The position numbers and the translations under genes are program-made. 12,688 bases of DNA from an uncultured Bacillota bacterium (GTDB lineage: Bacteria > Bacillota_I > Bacilli_A > Izemoplasmatales > UBA1188): contig ONMY01000179.1 in NCBI GenBank assembly GCA_900318975.1, positions 1 through 12,688 of the forward strand, written 5' to 3'. How positions within the stretch are numbered: the first letter of the stretch is position 1; the number at the start of each line of letters is the position of its first letter. Under the pieces are notes generated by a model. The model worked only from the letters and a program-made list of their open reading frames with translations. It did not search any database and was not told the origin of the DNA. Below are positions 1 to 7,253 of this stretch, one piece after another.

Positions 1-987
1 AACTTCCCAGTTAATAAGGGTGATACAGTTGTATTACTTGCTCAAATCTATAACTATGTAAACTCTGAAGGCACATCTATCTATGAATTAAAGGCTGCAG
101 AACTCGTAAGCGTTGTTAAGGCAGAAGAACCAGTTGTAAATCCAAATCTCTCTGTAAAATCAATTGTTAGTGATTTCACAGTTAATAATAATGGATCATG
201 GACACTCAAATTTGATGTAACACTAAATGAAGCAATTACTGAACCAAGATTTGCATTCAATAATGTTATTGCATTTGGATATCTAAATGGTGATTATGCT
301 AATGAAGAAGCATATTCTGAAGAAAGTGTATTTGAACGTGATGAAGAAGAAATTGTTACAAATGCTTCAACAAACTTAGAAAGCGGAGTCTTCTATCTAG
401 AAGTTACTGTATCTAAGGCTCTCGTTGATAAATACATCAGTGAATACTATCTAAATCCAAACAAGAAAGGTGGACTCGCAGTTAAATTATTCTTAGAAGT
501 ATACGATGGCGAAGAATTAGTAGGTCTTAACGATTATAACTACGGTACTTATGAATTCTTTAAATCTCTATTAGATGCAGTTGAAACTACTGGTAACGGC
601 ACTTTAGAAAACCCATTAACTGCAGCTGATGCAGCAGCTCTTGCAGCATATATTCATCCAACATTTACTACAAATGAAACATTCTATGTTACTGGCGTAG
701 TTGCTGATGAACCAACTAGCAATTACTGCGACTTCAATTTAGTTATCGATGAAGAAAATAACCTCTATGTATATGGACTTAAGACATCTGATGGAAAGTA
801 TTCTTACGGAACTAATGGTAAGGCAATCGATGGTCTTCCAGTAGCAACTGGCGATACTATCATCGTTCAAGCTAATGTAATGCATTATATGAATAGTGGT
901 ACTCCACTCTATGAACTTGTTGATGCTAGGTTAATCAAAGTTAATGGAGAAGATGCAACTTATGAATTAATCGCAGTAGGCGAATAA
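1..987 (+). CDS. 3' end of a large secreted-type protein with repeated OB-fold-like modules (5' partial)
   Basis: The frame is open from base 1 to a TAA at 985-987, giving 328 residues with no N-terminus. The C-terminal module (about residues 198-314) opens with GNGTLENPLTAADA and continues through FYVTGVV and GDTIIVQANV to PLYELVDARLI. This layout is seen in OB-fold-like modules of secreted or surface proteins of gut bacteria. Residues 3-39 (PVNKGDTVVLLAQIYNYV and on to ELKAAELVSV) match residues 280-314, so an earlier copy of the same module was cut by the window edge. Between them, residues about 50-190 form a beta-rich, acidic segment that looks Ig-like. I see no catalytic motif. Export, and a ligand- or nucleic-acid-binding role, are inferred only from the module type. 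The gene ends 14 bases before a hairpin terminator. Confidence 0.7.
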   Translation, partial: NFPVNKGDTVVLLAQIYNYVNSEGTSIYELKAAELVSVVKAEEPVVNPNLSVKSIVSDFTVNNNGSWTLKFDVTLNEAITEPRFAFNNVIAFGYLNGDYANEEAYSEESVFERDEEEIVTNASTNLESGVFYLEVTVSKALVDKYISEYYLNPNKKGGLAVKLFLEVYDGEELVGLNDYNYGTYEFFKSLLDAVETTGNGTLENPLTAADAAALAAYIHPTFTTNETFYVTGVVADEPTSNYCDFNLVIDEENNLYVYGLKTSDGKYSYGTNGKAIDGLPVATGDTIIVQANVMHYMNSGTPLYELVDARLIKVNGEDATYELIAVGE

Positions 988-1001
988 AATCTATTTAATT
1001 A

Positions 1002-1029
1002 AAAAAGGTGTATTGATGTACACCTTTTT
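1002..1029 (+). terminator. Rho-independent terminator of the OB-module gene
   Basis: A perfect 11-bp stem pairs AAAAAGGTGTA (1002-1012) with TACACCTTTTT (1019-1029) around the loop TTGATG. More T bases follow (GTTTT). It starts 14 bases after the stop codon at 987. Confidence 0.85.
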
Positions 1030-1043
1030 GTTTTAGACAATAT

Positions 1044-1070
1044 AAAAGCCCTTCACGAGGAAGGGCTTTT
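1044..1070. terminator. Bidirectional terminator between convergent genes
   Basis: A perfect 11-bp stem pairs AAAAGCCCTTC (1044-1054) with GAAGGGCTTTT (1060-1070) around the loop ACGAG. A-runs and T-runs on both sides let it work in either direction. Its main client is probably the minus-strand lipoprotein gene, whose stop codon at 1084-1086 lies 13 bases away. It also backs up the terminator at 1002-1029 for the plus-strand gene. Confidence 0.85.
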
Positions 1071-1083
1071 TAATTAAACAATA

Positions 1084-3561
1084 TTAGTTTGTTTGATCTT
1101 CAAATTCACTAACTACTGGATAGAAATTCTTGAATGGTTCTTTATATGAAAGTAATTGTTCATTGATATTGTTATCAGAACCACCTAGTAATTTATCAAC
1201 AAAGAAGAGGTTAGTGTTTGAATCACTAGTATAGTATTTAGCAATTAAAGTTGTATAAGAATCAAAGCTTAAATCACTTGGTGATGCTGGGTAATTTTCA
1301 ACACCATATGTGCTTGAAGCTTTAGATGCATCTGTGAATAATGTTTTATATGTATATACATAATAAGCTTGAGCTAATTGGTTAACAGTCATCTTTGATT
1401 CTTCATTTAAGAATAATTCACTATATTCGCCTTCTTCAGTAAGTTTATAAGAAGGAAGAGCATTTGGTTCAAAGAAGAATAAGAAGTGAGCACCATCTTT
1501 ATCATATACAACTGTATCATTGATGTATACTTTTGTTGAAGAGAGTTCTGGATCAACAATAATATGGTTATATGCATTTATTAATGCAGCATCCATTTCA
1601 GTAGTTGTATTTGCTTTATAAGAGATACTTTCAGTAAGGTTACCAGCATTGACACCGGCATAACTTAGAATATAATTGTTGAGTCTTAAATCTGTATAAG
1701 TACCTTTCTTATCTTTAGATGGATCATTATATTCTTGAATGATTCTTGCCATTCTTGTATTTAATGTTGAAATTGTGAGTTCAGCTTCAGAAACATTACC
1801 GTTTTCATCTTTATACATTTCTTCTTTAACTTTATTAACAAGAAGATCTACTAAAGCTTCATTATATTCACTTCCATTATCTTTCTTGAAATCAACATCA
1901 TTATCGAATGAAATATTGAAATCATAGATTCTCATCTTATAGTAACCACTATAGATATTATTGATTACATTGTTGAATACAGTTTCTGCATCAGCATTTA
2001 ATGTATAAACACCATCAACTAGTGAACCTAATGTTTCAAGACCGATTAGATAATCAAAGTCACCAGCAATCTTGTTAAATATTACAGCGTCTTCAACAGT
2101 TTCAACACCATACTTATTATAGAGATATACACTTTCAAAATGCATTTTATCTTTAATATAATTAGAATTTAAATCTGTTTGAACAGTTTTAGTATATTCA
2201 GCTTTTCTTAAAGATGCGTTTGTAGTGATATCTTTATTTTGACCATAAGCTAGAGAATAGAAACTAGATTCACTTAGTAATTTTGGAACTGCAGCATAGA
2301 GTGCATAATAACCAACATTGTTTTTAGTTGCGTTATCATAAAATTCATCAACTGTTAATTGTCCACCATCCCAAGTAACGAGGACTTTTTCATCACCTTT
2401 AGTATCATAGTTATAAGTTCCACAATAAGTTGTGAAATATTTATATCCGAAACTTAAATCATTGAATTTAATTCCATTTAAGTTTCTAACGATACCCATA
2501 AGTGTAGTAGTGTATTGTCCGCTTTCAGTGATATATGAACAGAACTTATCTTCGATACCGTTCTTTTCTTCATCAGTGAAATCTTTCCATTCTTTTGCCT
2601 TATTACCTTCTGTTCTATAAGCTATTGTGAATACATCACCATATTCAGCACTATTCTTAGTTGCGATATAGATATATTCATTTTCGTTTAGAGAGAAGAT
2701 GATATTAGCGATTGTTGGGTCAGCCTTTTGAAGGTCATTATATTTGTATTCTTTAGGAGATGCGTTAACACCATATTGGCCTTGATATAAAGCTTCAAAT
2801 AATGTTTTAGCTTCATCATTAGAAACAGGAGTTAATACGTCTTCACTATAGTTTCTCTTTGGAACATTATTAGGATTCTTATAGAATTTACCATTGAATA
2901 ATGCAATGTTTTCTCCAAGAGCATCTAGTGCATCATAGAATTCACTCATTGATTTATAGTTTATTACGATTGCCTTACAAGTTGAGTCAACATTTTTAGT
3001 ACTTCCATAGAAGTTTTCAACAGTTGACATAGTGTAATAGAATGAACCATGAGTATCTTCTTTAGCACCTTTCTTCATATAATCATAGGCAGTTTGCTCT
3101 CTGGCAACTAAAACCTTGATATAGTCTTCTTTTAAAGCATCTGTAGTATAGCCAAGAAGTGCAAGTGAAGAATTGAAATCTTTAAGCTTTTGATCTTTGT
3201 TTTCCATAGCATCGATTTCAGCTTGGTCTGTTTTACCATAAACAATACTATTATATTTGTTTATATATTCTTCACTAGTAGTAGAGATTGCACTTATTTT
3301 TTCAGAAAGCATCTTTTTATCAATTTCAAGTAATAATGAATCCATACCACCATTAAGCTTTAATGATTTATAGATATCAGCTTTTGTTAAAGAGATATCA
3401 CCTTTTGTATATACAACTTGATCTGGATTCGAAATAGTTGGTTTTGTATATTCATAATCTAGATCGTCTTTAGAAGTAGTAGTAGTTGTTGTTTTGCAGG
3501 CAACTAAGATGAAAGATAAGACTAAAAGAGTTATGATAGAAAATAATTTTCTAATAGTCAT
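1084..3561 (-). CDS. Large lipoprotein, highly diverged PrsA/SurA-like foldase relative
   Basis: 825 residues. A Lys/Arg start, a hydrophobic stretch (6-21) and the lipobox LVAC (19-22) predict a lipoprotein anchored to the outer face of the membrane through Cys22. A T6 linker follows. Residues 48-90 (VVYTKGDISLTKADIYKSL, then LLLEIDKKMLSEK) resemble the SurA_N/PrsA N-terminal chaperone segment. Residues 393-432 (VLVTWDGGQLTVDEFYDN, then LLSE) look like a second copy. Residues about 540-698 read like a degraded parvulin domain: EYNDPSKDKKGTYTDL stands where PrsA has its YS-D-GGDLG segment, and DKDGAHFLFF where it has FGYHII. The usual parvulin histidine in the first strand is missing, so isomerase activity is unlikely. 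The C-terminus (about 727-790) matches the upstream paralogue. It is the second gene of an operon, 2 bases after the upstream stop codon. Typical PrsA is near 290 residues, so this protein is far larger. The foldase or holdase role is inference. Confidence 0.6.
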   Translation of the reverse strand: MTIRKLFSIITLLVLSFILVACKTTTTTTSKDDLDYEYTKPTISNPDQVVYTKGDISLTKADIYKSLKLNGGMDSLLLEIDKKMLSEKISAISTTSEEYINKYNSIVYGKTDQAEIDAMENKDQKLKDFNSSLALLGYTTDALKEDYIKVLVAREQTAYDYMKKGAKEDTHGSFYYTMSTVENFYGSTKNVDSTCKAIVINYKSMSEFYDALDALGENIALFNGKFYKNPNNVPKRNYSEDVLTPVSNDEAKTLFEALYQGQYGVNASPKEYKYNDLQKADPTIANIIFSLNENEYIYIATKNSAEYGDVFTIAYRTEGNKAKEWKDFTDEEKNGIEDKFCSYITESGQYTTTLMGIVRNLNGIKFNDLSFGYKYFTTYCGTYNYDTKGDEKVLVTWDGGQLTVDEFYDNATKNNVGYYALYAAVPKLLSESSFYSLAYGQNKDITTNASLRKAEYTKTVQTDLNSNYIKDKMHFESVYLYNKYGVETVEDAVIFNKIAGDFDYLIGLETLGSLVDGVYTLNADAETVFNNVINNIYSGYYKMRIYDFNISFDNDVDFKKDNGSEYNEALVDLLVNKVKEEMYKDENGNVSEAELTISTLNTRMARIIQEYNDPSKDKKGTYTDLRLNNYILSYAGVNAGNLTESISYKANTTTEMDAALINAYNHIIVDPELSSTKVYINDTVVYDKDGAHFLFFFEPNALPSYKLTEEGEYSELFLNEESKMTVNQLAQAYYVYTYKTLFTDASKASSTYGVENYPASPSDLSFDSYTTLIAKYYTSDSNTNLFFVDKLLGGSDNNINEQLLSYKEPFKNFYPVVSEFEDQTN

Positions 3562-3563
3562 AA

Positions 3564-6500
3564 TTATTCAGCCTCCCTATAATCACCATAGATTGCGCTT
3601 TCATATGTCTTAGCAAATGCTTCAATATTATCCTTGAAATTGCCAGGGTTTTGAGCCATTTCATTTAAAATGAGATAAGAAGAATCATATGTATTTTGAG
3701 TATCTAAAATGAGAGTTAGATATTCTCCAAATACTGATTGAATCTTATTTTGAAGTTCAGTTGGCATAGCTGGATAATAATTTTCGAAACCAGCTTGTTT
3801 AGCTTTTTCTTTTGGTTGGTCAGTTGTACCGAAGATGTTATTGCAAAGTTGAACTTGAATGAATAATGCAATTTGACTAGCAGTAACATTTTCGCCATCG
3901 TTTACGATTGCAGCTGCTGTGTAGTCATCAAGACTTCCATCAGAATTTGAATAAGTGAACTTAGTATCATAGTTAGTTGCTTGTCTTAAAGCAATTAAGT
4001 GTGTACCAAATTCAGAATCATAGAATTTACCACTTAATCCATATTCACGGAATTCTTTATCAGAAGCATCATATTTTTCTTTAGTTTCAACTAAACCTTT
4101 TTGGAATCCTTCAGCATAATTCTTCATAGTCTTAGAATTAACTTCATTTAAAGATTCATGTTTTAATACGATACCATATTCTTTAGCTTCGCCGAATACA
4201 TCTTCATATACACCATTAATATCAGTGTCTCTTGATGCATCATTGTATTCACTAACGAGTTCATCTAATACTTCAGCGCTGTCTTTAGAGAGTGAACCAG
4301 ATTCATCGATATAATCAACCATACGGTCATATAACCTATCTAATAAATCATTCCATTTTTCATTATCGATACCAGGCTTGCCTTCTTCCTTATCAACTTC
4401 ATATAATCCAGTTGATTTATTATAGAATTCATCAATAGCTCCATCTAAATCAAAGTCTACATAAAGTAGGATATGGTCAATGATTGCATCGAAGTATTTG
4501 TTTTCTATATTATTGATATCTTCCATAACTTCATTGAAGTTTTGGTTAGGTGTAAATGTTTCATTTAAGTTAACATTATATGAACCTAAGAAGTGGTTTA
4601 AAAGATATATACTTCTCATTGTGTTCTTTTCAAGATTGAGAACTAATTCATCATAAGTTCTAGATCCATATGAATATAAGAAGTCATCTGCAGAATCATA
4701 ATTGAATTTTAGTCCATAGTATGCATACATTTGAGAATAGTAATTGAAGTTGTTTGCAACGTTTTCAGTTGCTTCGCGGTATTCAACTTGTTTCCAGTTC
4801 TTGCTTGTTAAATAGTCAACTTTGTCATATGTTGCACCATGAATAGTCTTGAATTCATCAAGAGTGAGCATTCTCTTTTCAAGTACAGCACGTGAAAGAT
4901 ATGTTGCAGGGCTATGTTCTAAGCAGTAATCAACGATTGAACCACCATCAATTTTATACTTTTCTGTTGTATATTCTTTTCCGTTAGCTTTGAATGTAAC
5001 TTCCTTTGTTAATTCAGCAACTTTATTAGCTTTATAACCAGCATTTTCAAACCACTCTTGAGCAACAGTATCAGATGCTAATCCATAAGTATTTGATGTA
5101 TCTGTGCTTGAAAGAAGTGATTGAGTATAGTCAATAGAATAATATTTATCGAAAATCTTAAGACCTGCATTCTTTCTAAGTTCGGCAATTGCCATATTAA
5201 CTAAAGAAGAATTTGCAACATAGTCTTCGATATCTTTAGCTTTTAATTCATTATAAAGAGTTTCATTCCAATCAGTTGCGTTTCTATCAGATGGTGTTAG
5301 TTTGTAAACTAAATACCAGAAATCACTTTGTACAACTTCAGTATCTGAATCATCACCACTCTTTGTAGATTCTTTAACTTCTGTTGGGCCTGGGAGGTAG
5401 TAACTTCCACTATTAGATACGAAGATTTGTGTAGCTAAAGCAGGCATTGATTGAACTAACTTTTCATAATTTACAGTTAATTCACTAACTTCATTTTCGT
5501 TTAATAACTTATATAAAGAATATAATTCTTGTTTTGCAACTTGAATACAGTTTACACCGAGTTCAAATGAAGTTGCTTGATCAATTGGAATACCGTTGAA
5601 TTGATATTCACCGTTTTCATCTAAGACATATACGAAATCGTTGTTTGTACCAAGGATAGGATTTCCATCTGTATCACGAGAGATTAAATAGTTAGGGATG
5701 CTTCTATTATTTTGAGCATACTTAACGTAAACTAAATCACCATTTACAGAATTTTCGAAATCTACGATGAATTCTTCATTACCAACATAACGATAGATAT
5801 GGTTGTCTTTTAGAACGTATCCAAATGATTTGAGTTTGTTTTCATCTGTAACAAGAGCAAGTACATCAGCTTCATTAACAGCAGTTAGAATATTAGTTCT
5901 ACCTTGTTTAGCATAGTAAGTGTTGTAAAGATCAACATAATAATCGAATACTTGTTCAGCATTTAATGCAGCAGTGTTGAATAATGTGATTTCTTTATCT
6001 TCAGAAACTTCATCGTATGGTTTGTATCTATCATCAACGATAACTTCTCCATCAGCTACAGCTTCCCAAATAAAACCATCTCCACTTTGAACAGATTTCT
6101 TAACAAGTCTTGCTTGCCAGTAATAATCTTCAGCGCCTGTATAAGGTTCAATGATGTAATACTTTTCATCAGCCTTTGTTGGAATTAGAGCTGCTGTTGT
6201 AGTTGTAGATTGACCTGTTTCTTCATTTTGGCCAGATACGAATGCTTCATATTCGCTATCCCAAATATAACCATCATCATTACTTAAGAGATATGCAAAA
6301 GGAACTTTTTCTTCTCTTCCTTCAGAAACTTCAACGATTTCATCAACAGTTACTAAATTTCCAGCATCATTGAGTTCTACTTTATATTCATCGTATACAT
6401 CACGTTCTGGCATAAATTTAGAGTCGCCAATATAGAAACGTAATTCACTTTGACTATCAGTAGTAACAACAGCATATCTTGTTTCACTGTTGTATTTCTT

Positions 6501-7109
6501 CATATAATCTGTAGCATCTTTTTCACTGTAGAATCTTATAATAATGGCTTCAGTATCATTGTAGCCTTTTAACCATTCTTCCTTAATTGCTGATTCTGAG
6601 ATATCTACAGTCTTACTGCCAATAGTGATTTTGCCATCTTCATCATTTAAAAGTAGGCTTCTTGCATATTCATCATATGCAGCCATAGTTCTAACATATT
6701 CATCATCGGTTACGTTTAGAACTGCAAGCCTATTAGCATAAGTTTTCTCCAAATCAGTTTTTGTCTGCTCATCAAGTTTGTTTAAATCATCTTCATCAGT
6801 GACGCCATACTTTAAATATAATCTCTTTTTAGCAAGCTTTTCTTCACTGAGATCCTTTTTTACTGATTCTAATAACTTACCATCCAACATTTCAACGATA
6901 GTGCTGATTGAACCACCATTGACGATAGCATGCCATAAGTCTCCTCTTGTGATCTTAATGTCGTCGTTTAATGTATAAACAACTTCCTTTGAATTGTTGA
7001 CTTTGTGTATCTTTTCTGATTGTTGAATTGCGTTCCCAACAAGTATTAGGCAGACAATAGCTAATACTGATATTAGAACGATTAGAATTCTTTTTCCAAA
7101 ATTACCCAT
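3564..7109 (-). CDS. Giant membrane-anchored PrsA/SurA-like protein
   Basis: 1181 residues. One hydrophobic segment (about 8-26) follows Lys7/Arg8-type charges. Cys20 sits in AIVC, which is a poor lipobox, so I call an uncleaved N-terminal anchor with the rest outside the cell. Residues 42-84 (EVVYTLNDDIKITRGDLW to MLDGKLLESV) match the SurA_N-like segment of the downstream lipoprotein. Residues about 704-748 (VTFKANGKEYTTEKY to YLSRAVLEKRML) look like a second copy. Residues about 873-1045 resemble an expanded parvulin domain: DHILLYVDF carries a candidate strand-1 histidine (His879), LVSEYNDASRD and NGVYEDV stand in the GGDLG region, and DSEFGTHLIAL matches the closing strand. DFDLDGAIDEF (885-895) resembles an EF-hand loop without its last acidic residue. 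The paralogue lacks much of the middle (about 230-600). Start: ATG 7107-7109 with AAGGAGAA 7 bases upstream. Substrate unknown; the foldase role is inferred. Confidence 0.6.
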   Translation of the reverse strand: MGNFGKRILIVLISVLAIVCLILVGNAIQQSEKIHKVNNSKEVVYTLNDDIKITRGDLWHAIVNGGSISTIVEMLDGKLLESVKKDLSEEKLAKKRLYLKYGVTDEDDLNKLDEQTKTDLEKTYANRLAVLNVTDDEYVRTMAAYDEYARSLLLNDEDGKITIGSKTVDISESAIKEEWLKGYNDTEAIIIRFYSEKDATDYMKKYNSETRYAVVTTDSQSELRFYIGDSKFMPERDVYDEYKVELNDAGNLVTVDEIVEVSEGREEKVPFAYLLSNDDGYIWDSEYEAFVSGQNEETGQSTTTTAALIPTKADEKYYIIEPYTGAEDYYWQARLVKKSVQSGDGFIWEAVADGEVIVDDRYKPYDEVSEDKEITLFNTAALNAEQVFDYYVDLYNTYYAKQGRTNILTAVNEADVLALVTDENKLKSFGYVLKDNHIYRYVGNEEFIVDFENSVNGDLVYVKYAQNNRSIPNYLISRDTDGNPILGTNNDFVYVLDENGEYQFNGIPIDQATSFELGVNCIQVAKQELYSLYKLLNENEVSELTVNYEKLVQSMPALATQIFVSNSGSYYLPGPTEVKESTKSGDDSDTEVVQSDFWYLVYKLTPSDRNATDWNETLYNELKAKDIEDYVANSSLVNMAIAELRKNAGLKIFDKYYSIDYTQSLLSSTDTSNTYGLASDTVAQEWFENAGYKANKVAELTKEVTFKANGKEYTTEKYKIDGGSIVDYCLEHSPATYLSRAVLEKRMLTLDEFKTIHGATYDKVDYLTSKNWKQVEYREATENVANNFNYYSQMYAYYGLKFNYDSADDFLYSYGSRTYDELVLNLEKNTMRSIYLLNHFLGSYNVNLNETFTPNQNFNEVMEDINNIENKYFDAIIDHILLYVDFDLDGAIDEFYNKSTGLYEVDKEEGKPGIDNEKWNDLLDRLYDRMVDYIDESGSLSKDSAEVLDELVSEYNDASRDTDINGVYEDVFGEAKEYGIVLKHESLNEVNSKTMKNYAEGFQKGLVETKEKYDASDKEFREYGLSGKFYDSEFGTHLIALRQATNYDTKFTYSNSDGSLDDYTAAAIVNDGENVTASQIALFIQVQLCNNIFGTTDQPKEKAKQAGFENYYPAMPTELQNKIQSVFGEYLTLILDTQNTYDSSYLILNEMAQNPGNFKDNIEAFAKTYESAIYGDYREAE
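3573..3578 (-). promoter_or_regulatory. Ribosome binding site inside the upstream gene (translational coupling)
   Basis: On the minus strand GGAGGC lies within the last codons of the 1181-residue gene, 11 bases before the ATG at 3561. That gene stops at 3564-3566, only 2 bases before this start. The lipoprotein is therefore probably translated by ribosomes finishing the upstream gene. Confidence 0.75.
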
Positions 7110-7140
7110 AGTTAATTCTCCTTATTTTAGTCCGAGATAT

Positions 7141-7169
7141 ATATTATCATTTATGATAATAAAAAACAA
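7141..7169 (-). promoter_or_regulatory. Promoter of the two-gene foldase-like operon
   Basis: On the minus strand, TTGTTT (7164-7169) and TAATAT (7141-7146) are 17 bases apart, and a TGn extension precedes the -10. Transcription would start near 7134, leaving a leader of about 25 bases that contains the SD AAGGAGAA (7116-7123). Confidence 0.55.
7142..7161. promoter_or_regulatory. Perfect palindrome between -10 and -35: candidate operator
   Basis: TATTATCAT (7142-7150) and ATGATAATA (7153-7161) are perfect 9-bp inverted arms around TT. The dyad fills the spacer of the minus-strand promoter, the usual place for a repressor site. The half-sites recall the GATAAT units of Fur-family boxes, but their arrangement is everted, so I do not name a regulator. 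Confidence 0.5.
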
Positions 7170-7220
7170 CTGAAAATTTTACCGATTTTTAATAGTTTTC
7201 GCAAAAATTCACAAAAAATA

Positions 7221-7247
7221 AACATATGTATGAACATATGATATAAT
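7221..7247 (+). promoter_or_regulatory. Extended -10 promoter of the walJ operon with a direct repeat just upstream
   Basis: TGATATAAT (7239-7247) is a perfect TGn-TATAAT extended -10, and I find no good -35 at 16-18 bases. The octamer AACATATG occurs twice, at 7221-7228 and 7233-7240, 12 bases apart. The second copy overlaps the TG element. The walJ ATG begins 7 bases after the -10, so the transcript should start at or beside the start codon. Confidence 0.65.
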
Positions 7248-7253
7248 TTAGGT

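Noticed and set aside
3481..3497. ACT/ACA-type repeat coding T6 after the lipobox as a phase-variable tract
   Set aside because: The codons are mixed and the run is short. It fits an ordinary Thr-rich lipoprotein linker.
7137..7253. Riboswitch or small RNA in the divergent region
   Set aside because: The bases are taken up by two promoters, one dyad and one direct repeat. The leaders are too short for a structured element.
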